From the NCBI GenBank assembly GCA_025174535.1, contig JALBUN010000018.1, positions 877,001 to 941,000 on the forward strand: DNA of 64,000 nt, read 5' to 3'. This document shows, in pieces, positions 21,205 to 33,060 of this stretch. Every line of letters begins with the position of its first letter. Within the stretch, counting starts at the first letter, position 1. Position numbers and translations under genes: made by a program. The notes below the pieces were generated by a model that had not been told where the DNA came from, ran no database searches, and saw nothing but the letters and a program-made list of their open reading frames with translations. Source of the DNA: Cantharellus purpuraceus (lineage: Eukaryota; Basidiomycota; Agaricomycetes; Cantharellales; Hydnaceae).

Positions 21205-22224
21205 GGTGACATTCACCTGGAATTTACCAATAGACATGAATTTGCTAGAATACGTGGTATGGGTGTGTGTTAGTGTTCTTTGTGCAGCAGTGCCTGATAG
21301 ATAACAATATAAGGCTTTGTGAGCCGTACTATCGCCATGCCAGCTCATCCAGACAGCTTGTCCTCACCTGACTCACCGAGAAGCGCTGGAGCGCTTTATC
21401 CAAAATCTACCACACCCATCATTCACAATGACATGACAATGCATTGCTTCTGCAAATATCAGATAATAAACAATCCAATTTTGTCACCACAGCGCTCAAG
21501 AATTCTCTGGGCGGCATCGCATCTGAGCTCGGATAACTTCAGCACGTGCATCCATTATTACAGATGCAGTGCTCTGCTGGTCTAGCTGATGCTGGAGTCC
21601 GAGACTGAAACTATTTCTCTACAGTTCACCATGTCATTAACTCTATATTTCATGGTCAATTATTTGGCCGCCGGGAGGATGAAGCTGAAATGCTCATCTC
21701 CCTATACCCAATATTTCATGAGACACTCCAAAGAGGTGCGCACTATATTCTCCTGTTTATAGACCCTGGAATTGAGAGTTTCCACTTGTTGTGAGTGTTA
21801 TGCAGCAGCTGCCGCAACACCTCACCCTGTACCTTCCTTATTAATGATGAAATCAGATCTCAAAGTCATAGATGCACATGCTTTTGTCAGCAGCGCCAAA
21901 GCACTTGACTACAGGCCCAATCTGAGCTTGAGGTGAGTTCAGGCCGAACACTACTTCAGGGATCTGCGGGTCTGCCCTCTTTTCTGTCGGTTTGTATGTC
22001 TCGCTGTCAAGGCTTCAACTTGTGAATTGACCATGGAAACAGATCCATTCAGTCCGGTACATCAATCAGTCTAGGGACAAAGTTGTTGTGCTACACAGGT
22101 GCCGCGCCGCACATTCTGACCAAACATCATCACTGTAGCTACGAGGTGCCATTATTTGTGGCCTTGTGGTTCTATACCTAGCTGTGCGTCGCTGTTGATA
22201 TGATGCGGCTAATGTGAGTAGCGG
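21205..22224 (+). repeat. Duplication unit 1, upstream segment
   Basis: This segment recurs with mutations at 56105-57190, 59385-60363 and 62240-63506. It starts near ATTCACCTGGAATTTACC, contains ATGCCAGCTCATCCAGACAG (21336) with a short open frame (MPAHPDSLSSPDSPRSA), and includes CACCACAGCGCTCAAG (21484). The short ORF is kept in units 2 and 4 but ends early and differently, so a second decayed gene is possible but not shown. The ORF on the complementary strand is not supported. Confidence 0.7.
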
Positions 22225-22233
22225 TATATATAT
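22225..22233 (+). promoter_or_regulatory. TATA box of DUF6533 unit 1
   Basis: TATATATAT lies 84 bases before the ATG. The same motif is kept at 57191, 60364 and 63507, at 82, 92 and 91 bases before each start. Confidence 0.55.
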
Positions 22234-22308
22234 GGGCTTCTCATGACGTTCTGCCCATCGCATTCACTTCACATTCTAGTCTACATAACTCATCATCTTC
22301 CTGTCAAC

Positions 22309-24014
22309 ATGGCATCTGAAGCGGAACAGGCGGCAATCCAAGCAGCATCAGATAAGTATGTGGCCGCTTGGTATTAGTGCATTACAATATTGATATTTGA
22401 ATTCGTATGGTACCAGCATGGCCTCCAATTCCACTCTTATCGCTGCCCTTGGTGAGCTCAAGGCTTGCGCCTACCACTACAGCTAACAGCCTTCCGCTCG
22501 AAACAGCTCTTCTTGCCTATGATACTTGCCTAACCATGACACACGAAATTAATTACATATGGAATAGGAAGTTGAAATTGGGAACCATCCTCTATTTCCT
22601 AGTGCGATACTCGGTAATACTGTATCTATCGGTAGTGATAATCTTTGATTTCTTTAATACATCACTTCAGGTGTGTTTCTTTGATGATTTTCCTTGACGC
22701 ACGCAGATGACACTTGGTAAATGTAGTAAGTCCAAGGTTATTCCTTGTAACGCAGAAATTCATACAGGTTAGGACATGTAATGGGATCTCTCACTTTGTG
22801 GAGAGTGTGAATATTCTCCCAGTCATTGGTATTCAAGGTGATATGATTTTTTATTCTCAGCAATAGATCATCGACGACAGCGATGGTGCAGGCCTTCTAC
22901 TGGCACGGACGTATGCCGTTACCGAGCACAAGAGACTGGTATTCGTCGTCCTTGGGGTTCTTGGTGGTTTCGCCATCATACTGGATCTGGTATGCTCACA
23001 TGTCTGCATTGCTGTGGACATGTGTGTGACGTCAGCCATCACAGGCTGCAGCAGTTTTAAATAGGTGTGACAACACCAGTGCACAACTCCACACACTTGG
23101 CATGTGAGTACAACATAGTCTGAAATGCACCGTGCTCAATGAACTACCAGGCGTACGACACGTGAAAGTGATCTGCATGATGATGTCATTGATTCCCTTC
23201 TTGCAGTTACTGACGTCGGTACGATCTCGATCATCTTGTTTGACACGGTAGTGGTGGCTGTGACACTGGCCAGCACACTCGGAACGTGGAGAGTATACAA
23301 AAGGTCAACATGGAATAGGCTCACACTCACACACTTACTGGCTCAGCAAGGCAAGTCATGGCCTCTGTCACGGGTGGTATTCACACACAGATATTGTTAT
23401 TAGGCCTCATGAGATTCGGGTATGACATCCACTATCTTCACCGGTAAATCCAGAACTGATCTTTACCAGGTATGTGCTGACTATCACTCTTGTGGAGGCA
23501 GTCGTGCTATTGGTATGTGAAGATATCGATCCTTATACCTTGACTAACCAAACGTGCTAGGTCTTGCGAGTGAGTCACAAATTGATATATGCTATTGCTG
23601 CGCCAACCCGAACTTTAGCCAACCCTTCGAAATCTTCTTGCATATATTCAGAACAGGTGAGTGAGAGTCTAACATCGCAGTCATCGACTAATTATATACA
23701 GCCTGTCCGTAATCATCATCTGCCGATTCCATCTCGACCTCCAAAGGAGTCATGCACAACCTAATACCAACACCTCCGGGGGCTTACCTTCGATATCCCT
23801 CGGAAACTTCCATGCGACCACCCAAAGCCTGCACGACGCTGTGATAGCAGAGTTTGGCGATTTGGACGGTGATGAGCGTGTCGGAACCGGGTCATCGCGG
23901 GAGGAGGTCATGCCTACGGATGAGGACATGCCAGCAGGGACAACGGAGCACAACATCGCGCTCGTAGAAATTCAGTCCCCGCCACAAGAGGCTGAAATTC
24001 CCTTGGACGTGTAG
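22309..24014 (+). pseudogene. DUF6533-type membrane protein, unit 1 (probably frameshifted)
   Basis: This multi-exon gene matches the basidiomycete DUF6533 (7TM-like) family as I remember it. Exon 1, 22309-22355 (MASEAEQAAIQAASD); exon 2, 22417-22451; exon 3, 22507-22669 with LLAYDTCLTMTHEINYIWNR, LKLGTILYFLVRYSV and hydrophobic segments; exon 4 about 22773-22837 (TCNGISHFVES); exon 5, 22892-22989 (GLLLARTYAVTEHKRLV); exon 7, 23207-23350 (LFDTVVVAVTLASTLGTW). The last exon has CRFHLDLQRSH and an acidic tail to TAG at 24012. Oddities: a GC donor at 23351, and an indel near 23448-23460 with a compensating one near 23588 relative to its paralogues, so one transmembrane exon is out of frame. Internal boundaries are approximate. 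Confidence 0.7.
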
Positions 24015-24849
24015 TGGCCAGCATCATTTAGGTCTCCTTCACGTTCAGTTGGAATTATAGGTGTGGCGGAATTTCTAAATGACATTATTCGGAGTGCTTT
24101 TATCACGAATGCTGTGAGCCGTAGAGGCAAGCGTGTGGAGCTGTGTAGCATGTGTATTTATTCATGTCAAGCTCTACGCCAAGATAACAGAGAGACGTCA
24201 TTTGAACAATTTCGTTTGCGTCACTACATTTATACTGATATTTCATAACATCAATTTATCTACAACTGTACTTGAAAAATGTGGTCGGTGAGATGGAAGT
24301 AACCTCCTCTCCCTGCTACATCTCGCACGATGCACACCCACTGGACACACGCACCCCCACACAAGCAAAAGCCCGTGAAATGAAGGCGAGTAACCGCGGA
24401 GTATTTCCTGCGTTTGGGTGATGCTGGACGCAATTATATCCATATTGTGATGCTGAATGAAATGTATCGCGGGAAGTTGATTGATCACAGGCGATGGGCG
24501 GGTGTTCGGACCACATTGAGCATTATTTTGTCCCGATATCTCTTTTGTGTAGCAGGGGCTCTCGGTGGGCAGTCTCATGTGTCTTCCAAGCGCAGCTGAA
24601 ACCCATTTTCGCTGCCACTTCACCGCTGGTCAGCCTCCAGCTCTCCTAGCACACCCGTCTACCTGCTCCCATCCTCATATTCTCACATTCTCTACGCTCT
24701 AGTGTCCCCATCCCGGCCAAACGTGTTGAACAGAACGGGGCGTCCCTTGGGATCCACTACGGTCCATAAATGTGACTACGGATCTTCGTTGACCGAGTCG
24801 CTGATAGGGGCGCATTACTGAATGTATATAAGTTTTGCTTGTGTAGTTT
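24015..24849. other. Unit 1 tail and unique sequence without a recognised gene
   Basis: 24015-24250 matches the stretch after unit 2 (58990-59190, TTTATCACGAA and GAGCTG...AGCATGTGTATTTATTC) and is probably a 3' untranslated region. 24251-24849 has no copy elsewhere in the window. A 126-codon minus frame at 24243-24623 has no recognisable domain and mixed composition, so I do not call it. Confidence 0.5.
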
Positions 24850-25076
24850 AGTACCTCAGTCACTCATTTAACATGAGACTGAGGTAGGATTTCTTCTACT
24901 TTATATTTAACAAGTAGCTGACACAGTATGTGTAGTCTGAGGCTATGAGCGCAGTAGACAAGTTCTTTGACCCCTATGTACATGTTTCAGATGATACAAT
25001 TACACTACTGTTTTGTCTCCGCTTCAACTATTTTTACATGTGTTATTTCAAGTGAATGGGCTTGTTTTCAACAACA
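24850..25076 (-). mobile_element. Copia 5 3' LTR (minus strand), distal end uncertain
   Basis: Read on the minus strand it starts TGTTGTTGAAAACAAG directly after a purine tract (AGGGGGAAG) that follows a copia RNase H end. TATAAAG occurs near 24905 in the complement. The far end near 24850 is a guess because no duplication is seen. Confidence 0.5.
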
Positions 25077-25077
25077 C

Positions 25078-25246
25078 TTCCCCCTGAGCAAAGAAAAACA
25101 AAAAAAAACTTATGATTAAATCAACCAAACGATGATATTGTGGTTGAGGTAAGGCTTTTGTCATAATGTCTGCAACATTCTCCTTGGACTTGACATATGT
25201 GATTGTTGCTTCATTAGAAGTGACCCTTTCATGAATCCAGTGATAT
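25078..25246 (-). pseudogene. Copia 5 pol C-terminal fragment
   Basis: The minus strand reads WIHERVTSNEATITYVKSKE then NVADIMTKALPQPQYHRL, the C-terminal end of copia RNase H. Only about 55 codons remain; the D LTR at 25247 cuts off the rest. Confidence 0.8.
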
Positions 25247-25763
25247 TGTTATGACTATATTCATTAATGCCCAGATCCCCATCCAATCCACTCAGATCCC
25301 TGTGCACATGAAATCTATACTCCATTTGGAAACCATCACATCTCCATTTATCTGTCCAATTGTCACCGCCAAATCTTGCCCATCCATCTCCGGTTCTGAT
25401 TGATGCATCAGCCTCACCATAGGCACCTGGACATCTGTCCCCATTGGACTCAGACATACTCATGTAAGGCCATCAGCCTCGGAGACCCATCACTGGAGTA
25501 ATTATTATTAGATTTCAAATATGTATTTAAGTTGCCTGACTGGGGACTTCATTCCCCAGTTCAAATATTGAATCACACCTAGTTCCTAAGTCCGATTCTA
25601 ACTATCTAAGTCACACTCCATCTCCAAAATCTCAGACACTGGTATTAGTGAGGGTGCAGCACATAAGCTGAAGCCAAGTCTGTTCCAACCCCCATGATGT
25701 ACTCCGACTCCGACCCGACCTCTGACCCAATCTCCGACCCCCAATTGGACCTAGTGCGTAACA
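25247..25763 (+). mobile_element. LTR family D, complete (517 bp)
   Basis: It runs TGTTATGACTATATTC to CCTAGTGCGTAACA. It is inserted in the copia 5 RNase H gene. Its right side is joined to a C LTR lacking its last eight bases, so the right target duplication is lost. There is no gene here. Confidence 0.85.
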
Positions 25764-27143
25764 AACCGTGAACTTCAACCTAAACTGTGGTGTTAATCAC
25801 AATCTAAGTTTAGCCCAAGGATGTATGACCTTTCAAGGCTAGCAATAAGCTTGAAACTATTTTAACAGAGAACCCAATTAAGAAATTATACTCCAGTGAA
25901 CAAACACAATCAATGTTGCCACAGGAAGTGAAGCAATAGAGATTTTTATGCTTGTCACGTGTAGTTCATGCTTTACTGCTGATGCAATGTAAAGTCAAGA
26001 TTGACAGGCATTCAAGGGTTCAGATACTTCAAAGGGGGAAGTAACCTAGTGCCTTAGGACCATGGGTTGAGTGGATTAAAGCAACCATAATCCCTTCAAC
26101 GTAAAAAGATAGATATGCACTTGAACACTTCCTTCTGAACAAGTGTATTCACTGTATGTGTCTTATCTGTGATAGAATCAACAGTCAAGGGATATTAATC
26201 TTGTCTCAAAGAGGTGAGTTAATAGACTGTGGTGTTGATTTATTGAAATGCCCACAATTGAACCAACTGATCAATAGCAGAGTACGTAACTAACCTCAGA
26301 GTCTCAATTAAATGTGCAGTATTCTTGACCAACCAATAGCCTAGTACGTATTAACCTGACTAACCTCAGAGTCTCAATTAAACGTGCAAGGTTCTTGATT
26401 ATAACCAATTGCCCGATACATGATAATTTGACTAACCTCAGAGTCTCAATTACACATGTAAGGTTCTTGATCAATGAATAACAATTAATACACTTCAAGT
26501 TACTGCTCCGAGTGGGCTTGTAGTGTGTTAATTACTAATCAGTTACTCCATATTAACCTCTTCTCCAAGTTTGATTGATATTAGAGCCTGCTGCACTTGT
26601 AATATAATAGCTTCTGGCTTCTCCTAGAGTCAATCAAAGCTAATATACCTTAAGAGTAGCTGATATAAGTGTGCTGCTTATGTGATGATTACTCAATGCT
26701 TGAGTAGACACTGCTGTATGTGTGTGGTAAAAAGATCTTATTTTTGCACTGCTGTTGCAGCCCTTTTTATATACATGGGCTATCTAGCTTATGTAACTAA
26801 TCAGAGAACATTCCTGGTGCTTAGGGAAGCCCCTGGAAGGAAAGAGAAGGCTGGAGAACCTTGTGGAAAGTCCAGGAAGGTGTCAGAAGCTTCTGTGGCC
26901 ACTTTTGGCTGAAGTGCATGAACTCCAATGATTATGTAATGCATGTGTCGTTCGCTCGCACACGAGTGCTTGTCGGAGTTGCATGACAGATTATATCAGC
27001 AACCGCCCCCTTGTGTACACTTGTGGGCTCAAATACACAAAAAAGTGAGATATAAGTACATTCAATAGAACATTTGAAATACCTTTAAACTACTAAATAA
27101 TAGTCCTTATTTGAAGTAATTTAGAACTGCATATACCCCAACA
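25764..27143 (-). mobile_element. LTR family C, minus strand (1380 bp), end clipped
   Basis: This is the reverse complement of the C LTR split at 2653-18106. It lacks the terminal TGTTTTGG at its 25764 end and finishes with CCCCAACA at 27143. Three copies of a roughly 70-base direct repeat with TAACCTCAGAGTCTCAATTA lie at about 26290-26470. It is a useful uninterrupted reference for the nest at 2.6-18 kb. Confidence 0.85.
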
Positions 27144-27349
27144 AGATCCCCATGCACAAGAAATCTATACTCCATTTGGAAACCATCACGTCTCCATTTA
27201 TCTGTCTGATTGTCACCGCCAAATCTTGCCCATCCATCCCCGGTTCCAATTGATGCATCAGCCTCACCATAGGCACCTGGACATCTGTCCCCATCGGACT
27301 TGGACATACTCATGTAAGGCCATCAGCCTTGGAGACCCATCACCGGAGT
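27144..27349 (+). mobile_element. LTR D, left fragment ending at an inversion breakpoint
   Basis: It begins inside D (AGATCCCCATGCAC) and ends CACCGGAGT, then an E LTR starts. The matching right fragment of D lies at 34236-34509 on the opposite strand and ends in ACTCC, the complement of GGAGT. The two are halves of one D LTR separated by the E insertion and an inversion. Confidence 0.8.
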
Positions 27350-28783
27350 TGTTTTGGAACCCGCAAAATTATGGTGTTAGGGCAAACTCTAAATCACCAC
27401 AATTCCGTGAATGAACAGCTGAGAAGAATATCAAACCCTGCTGCAGCACAACTCCAGAAACAATTTAACGTTTGTACTTTGGTTACAATCCTTTGTATTG
27501 GTCAATGCAGACTATACGCAGAAAGGTAATACGTTTCTTAGCAGCAAGAAATGAATAAGACTTCCAGAGTCTAGAGTTCACGGATGCTTAGGGGTCCAGA
27601 TATTCCAAAAAGAGGGGAATGCACTTAGAGGCTAAAGGAAGTAGGTGGATGAATCCAACTGTCCAACCAGTGGCACTCTGAAGCAGGTAACAGCAATGTG
27701 TGAAGTAGTCTAGCAACTGCTTCACACAAGTTCAAGCTTCTAATGCTCTGCAAAGGCAGTACACACTAGTAACTTAAACAAAGAGCACTAATGGCAGGAC
27801 TATTGACAGACAATCTCACCCTGTAGATTTGTAGTCATGTGAGGCAGATACTACACTCACGCCCAAAGCAGGAATATCACTACTTCAAGTGCAATCAAGT
27901 ACAGTTACACAACTGTAAAAGATCCTTGAACTGGTAATCAACAGTTACTGAGCTAGAGGATGACAGTGTATGTCACTCTAGTCACACTGGTGTGCAGAAG
28001 ATGGGTAGAAGTGGTAGAATATGTTACTATTTCAGAGGCAGAATGACCTCCTTATATATTGTATTTACAGGGGCTGACTAATGGTTCTGGAATATTCTAC
28101 TATTAATAGATGGAAGCTACTGGAAGGTTGTGGAAGGTGGAAGAAAGGGGTAGAATATTCCAAGCCAATCACAGGTTCTGATCACTGTGCTAACACTGAT
28201 CAGGAGCTGAATAATGGTTCTGGAAAGTTCTATCTAATAATAGAAGGAAACAGCTAGAATGTTATGGAAAGGGGTAGAATATTCCAAGGCAATCACCTGA
28301 TCTGATCACCCATCAGCTGATTTGATCCCTGAACTAGGCACTGATCAGGCAAAAAGAAGGGTGTCCACCCTGTTTTCTGCACTGGTTTGGACAGCCATGG
28401 ATAGCCAGATCTCAGGTGATGATCTGCATGGAAAATAGTGCCCAGAGAGGCTGTGGTTGTCAAGTTAGAGAATATTTATTGATCAGAGACATCTGAGCTT
28501 GAATTCAGGCCGAATGCCTGGTCCAAAGGGGGAGAGCTGGCTGTGGGAAGGTTTGTGGGTGCCTATGGGTCCACAACTGTAGCACAGCAGAAATAAATCA
28601 TTCTGGGCTGAGTTCTGCATGGAATATTCCTGAAAAAAATATGGAAAAATAGAGAATATTTGAATAAGTCCATTCCAGGTACAAGCATCAAATATATGCT
28701 GATATTTAGGAATGGAAAAGCAAAGAATAGCACATTGGTGCTGCATAAATGGAATTTGATAAGGAAAAGGTGGTTCCCATACA
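27350..28783 (-). mobile_element. LTR family E, minus strand (1434 bp)
   Basis: On the plus strand it reads TGTTTTGGAACC to GGTTCCCATACA. The U3 has TGATCAG words, and the downstream half is shared with F. The left flank is GGAGT and the right flank CAAGG, which do not match each other. GGAGT instead matches the complement of the left flank of the E LTR at 34510, as expected after inversion between the two. Confidence 0.88.
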
Positions 28784-28891
28784 CAAGGGGAAGGGAAAAA
28801 GGAAGCACAACGTATAACTTAAAAAAATGAAAATGAACTTGATTGTAATATTTTGGAGCGGAGAAAAATGGGGTGGAGTGAGATTCTTTTG

Positions 28892-29964
28892 TCAGTTGGG
28901 TAGACTTGTAATTTCTTGTTTGGATGCAGAGATCCATGAGGACTCTTCATTGGTGCCTTTGTATCCAGTCCATTTGACTAGGTACTGGAGCTTGCACTTG
29001 TACCAATGATCAATCTTCGAGTCCAGGATCTCAGATATCTCATATTCATTATCTCCTTTGATGATGATCGGAGGAGGCAGAGGTTGGGTGCAACCAGAGA
29101 TCTTGTTTGCAGTGGCAGGTTCAAGCATTGATATATGGAAGACTGGGTGAACTGCTCAGAAGTGGTCAGGGAGGTGGAGGGTGAAGGACCTGCTGCCTGT
29201 GTGAGCAATGACCTCATAAGGACCTAAGAATTTCTCAGAGAGTTTCTTCAATGGATGGGTGGTCTGGAAGTGTTTGGCCTTGATGAATACTTTGTCTCCA
29301 ATTTGCAGGTCTGGAGCTGGAATGCGGTGTTGGTCCGCAGAGACTTGGTATTGTTTCTGGGCATTGGAGATGGTTTCTTGGAGATGTTGGTGTAGTTGAT
29401 CAAGGTTGGTTATGAATTGGCAGGCTTTGGTGGAGGCAAGTTCCTTCTCCAGGTGGACAGAGATGTTCAGATGGTAGCCTTTATTAGCAAAGAATGGAGA
29501 GACACCGGTAGTCGCATTCGGGGCGTTGTTGTAGGCAAACTCTGTGATCAGAAGTAGGTCAGCCCAGTTGTCTTGTTGACAGTTACAATAGACTTGGAGA
29601 TATTGTTCCAGGGACTGATTCATTTGTTCCGTTTGTCCATCTCCTTCAGGATGGTGTCCAGAGGTGAAATGAAGCTTCATGTCAAGAGCCTTTCCTAATG
29701 TGCAGAAGAAGGAGGACACAAACTCCAAGCCCTGATCAGATGTGATGTGCAATGGGACTCCATGTTTAGAGAATACATGGAGAATGAACAACTTAGCTAG
29801 TGAGGTGGAGGTGATAGTGTCATGTGTCAGAATGAATAGTGACTGTTTAGTGAACCTGTCGACAATCACAAGTATGGTGTTGTATCCAAGCGATGGGGGG
29901 AGCTTCTCTATGAAATCCATGGAGATGGAGTTCCATGGTTGCTCTGGAACTGGAAGTTGCTTAA
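28892..29964 (-). pseudogene. Gypsy B copy 1 integrase core and chromodomain
   Basis: The frame from 29964 downward holds the integrase core: SISMDFIEKLPPSLGYNTIL with the first Asp, ITSDQGLEFVSSFF with the second, and HPEGDGQTEQMNQ with the Glu. A C-terminal DNA-binding region follows (GDKVFIKAKHFQTTHPLKK, then LSEKFLGPYEVI). After a stop near 29156 the chromodomain reads YEISEILDSK, LQYLVKWTGYKG and SSWISAS (29128-28892). The chromodomain would direct integration to particular chromatin. The upstream integrase part lies across the MITE at 30502-30883. Confidence 0.88.
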
Positions 29965-30501
29965 GACGCTTGTTCAGAAATACAACAAATACGTATGTAC
30001 AACCTATTTTCCTCAAATTTTATACAATACACTTCAATTCAAACTTATTTTCATATTTCAACATGATTCTCAAATTTTACACAATATACTAGATTAAAAC
30101 ATATTTTGATATTTTGGCATAATTCTCAAAAATAATTGTTTTTTCCCCATTTAGTGGTGGCAACTCTCTTGAGGGAACATCCAAATATCATTGATTCTTT
30201 CTTATACAATACTTGTAACATAATTTGAACTATCTAAATACCCTATATAATACCAATTATATTAATACATACATTCCTATTATATCCATGTAAATGATTA
30301 TGTTCATCTCAACCAAATATCTCATCTTTTAAAGTTTATTAAAATATAGAATATATGTTTATATTTATGAAAATTTCACACATCCGAAATCTTTTAAGAT
30401 ATCCAAATTGTAACTCCCTGGCTTTATGTATCATTGAAATCCTGATGTATATCTCCTATACATCAGAATATTGTATACTGACATGATTCCGAACAAGCGT
30501 C
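29965..30501. mobile_element. 537-bp MITE, second copy, in gypsy B integrase
   Basis: It is the inverse of 5074-5638. The ends are GACGCTTGTTCAGAA and the complement of GACGCTTGTTCGGAA, with TAA duplicated (29962-29964 and 30502-30504). The empty site is seen in gypsy B copy 2 as GGCTTAAGTGTTCTG near 41481. It lacks 28 bases present in the other copy, between GAT repeats. Insertion interrupts the integrase between its zinc region and core and adds a stop. Confidence 0.88.
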
Positions 30502-32690
30502 TAAGAGTTCTGTAGGGTTTGTGCCTTTGTGATTTTGAGTGCATACACATGGTACAAGAGTTACAGTAGTGTTGAATGTACTCTTGCATTTTTGGCCACA
30601 TGTAGTCCCATTGGATTAACCCTTGTGTGCGGTTTTGCCTGAAATGGCCGGAGATTGGGTGGTCATGATAATACTGCAAAACTTGGAGTCGGAGTCTATT
30701 GACATTGGGGACATATATCCAGTTGTTGTGTCGGAGGTGTCCTTTGGGATCAAGTGACCATTTTGGATCAGAAGGGTTGTCCAAGTGTTTAACTGCAACA
30801 GGATCAGATTGGAGTGATGAGCGGATGTTGGAACGGAGTTGGTCGATATCCATAATGGTGACAGCTTGGAGGGTGGGAGTCATGAGGGTGGATGCTCATA
30901 GGGACAATACCAGCTGCTTGTTAGTGAACACAGGGCGAAAGTTGTGTGGGTTTACAGTGGCATAGTTGCTACTCCCCTTTTTAGGGTAGACATCCCAGCG
31001 TCTAGTTAATGCATTGGGCTCTGCTCCAAGTCGACCAGGATGGAAGCAGATCACAAGGTTGAACTGAGACAGGTATTCAGACCATTGGACTTGTCTCTTA
31101 GTGAGTAGTTTCATTGTGGAGAGGTATTCCAAGTTCTTGTGGTCCATTATGATGTCCACTGGATCGGAGGGGCCTTCAAGGTAGTGTCTCCATATCTGGA
31201 AGGCTTCATATATGGCAAGGAGCTCTTTGTCATGGACATCATAGTTCAGTTCAGGGGGCATAAATGTACATGAGTGAAAAGCAATTGGGTGGACTTGTCC
31301 ATCATCTCTCCAGATGATGGACAGGATCGTGGCAAGTGCATAGTCAGAGGCATTGGTCTCTAATAGGATAGGAATGTCTGGAACCCAATGAGTCAGTATC
31401 AGAGTGGAAGTAAAGGCCTTCTTCAAGGTCTCAAAGCTCTGTCTACATTCATCAGTGAAATTCCATTGGATACCTTTCCTAGTAAGCCAGGTGAGTGGAA
31501 CAGTAATATCAGAGTAGTTGTAGATAAAGCAGCGGTAGAAGTTGGTGAACCCCAGGAAGGACTGTACATCTTTGACTTTCTGTGGTTCCAGCCATTCCTG
31601 TATGGCTTTGATTTTGTCATTGGACATTGTTAGTTTTGTAGGGGAGAGGATATAGTTTAGATATTTGACTGAGTTGGAGTGGAATTCACATTTGTCGGTG
31701 CAGGCAAAGAGGCCATGTTTTCAGAGACGTTGGAGTACTTCTTGGACATGTGTCTGATGTTCTTCTTCATTATCCAAATATACCAAAATGTCATCTAAGT
31801 AAACAAGGATGGTAACATCAAGGAGGTTGGCAAAGGTATCATTCATGAACCACTGGAAGGTGGCCAGAGCATTGGTTAGTCCAAAGGGCATGACACACCA
31901 TTCAAAAGATCCATATTGAGTGTGGAAAGTCATTTTCCACTCATCACCTTCTCAGATGCAGACTAGATGGTAGGCATGTTGGAGATCTATTTTGGAATAG
32001 ATCTTAGCCTTTTGAGGGCTCTCAAGTAGGTCTGCAGTGCAGGGTATTGGGTATCAGTCTTTCTTAGTGATCTTGTTAAGTCCATGGAAGTTGACGCATA
32101 GATGGAGTGATCCATCCTTTTTGCAGACAAATAGGACCAGAGCTCCATGGGGGGATAAGGATGGGCAGATGAAGCCCATGGTCAAGTTCTCATCTATGAA
32201 TGTTTGGAGAGCCAGTAGCTCTTTTTGGGATAGTGAGTAGATAGGGCCAAGCGGAGGGGTGGAGTTGTCATCCAACTCAATCTTGAGATCATATGGTTGG
32301 TGTTCTGCTAGTGAGTTGGCTTTAGACTTGCTGAACACATCGGCAAACTTGTGATACTCCTTAGGAACTATAGATAGGTCTGGTGGAGTTGATCAGGCGG
32401 AATGGGAGGTGAGGAGCATTGGATTGGAGAGGTGAACCTGGAACATATGTGAGCCATCCAGTTTGCTTAGTCTGGCAAAGACCATAGTGTCCACCATTGA
32501 TATAGACAGAGGGGTAGATGGAGTATCTATCAGAGTGGAGTCAGTGGAGGCGGAAGATAATTTTGCACCTATAGTTGCTGGTGATGTTGGGAATGACACA
32601 GCCTGCACTGGAGAACAAAATGTGATATGGCCCAATGCCCAGTCAATCAACAGATTGTAGTGGGTGAGCCAATTATGTCTGAGAACCACA
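30502..32690 (-). pseudogene. Gypsy B copy 1 Pol: RT, RNase H, integrase zinc region
   Basis: RT is read from 32338 ([18 protein letters not shown]) with [16 protein letters not shown] near 31780 carrying the catalytic YLDD. RNase H follows with ILLETNASDYALA, where the usual Asp is Asn, and DVHDKELLAIYEAFQIWRHY. The integrase zinc region reads YYHDHPISGHFRQNRTQGLI and CNSCTMCMHSKSQ (near 30650-30560). In-frame stops occur near 32395, 32053, 31938 and 31720, mostly at positions where copy 2 or the family has CGA, CAG or CGG. Confidence 0.88.
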
Positions 32691-33060
32691 GAACAGCTGG
32701 AGTCAAGTGGGGTAACATAGAATGTAAGATTCTGTATTTCTCCAACAGAAAAATGGATAGACAGATCTATAGCTTGTGAAATAACAGCATTAGTAGTGCC
32801 ATCAGATAATCAGAGCGATATCGGAGTTATGGTGTATGTATGGAGTTTATGTAAATTGGCAAAAGAGGAATCAAGGAAACAGTGAGTAGAACCAGAGTCA
32901 ATTAATGCTTGGATAGCGGTATCGGGAATGGAGTTGGAGTAGATGAGGAGGGTGAGGGAGTCAGAGTGGGAAAGAGTGGATGCATTCAGGCAGACCTTGT
33001 TTGTCTTATGGGGAGTACTAATGCAGCCTTCAGCCCATATGGAGGCTAGAGGACTGCTTA

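Noticed and set aside
24243..24623. 126-codon minus-strand ORF in unique sequence
   Set aside because: No recognisable domain, no codon pattern and no conservation within the window; length alone is not enough.
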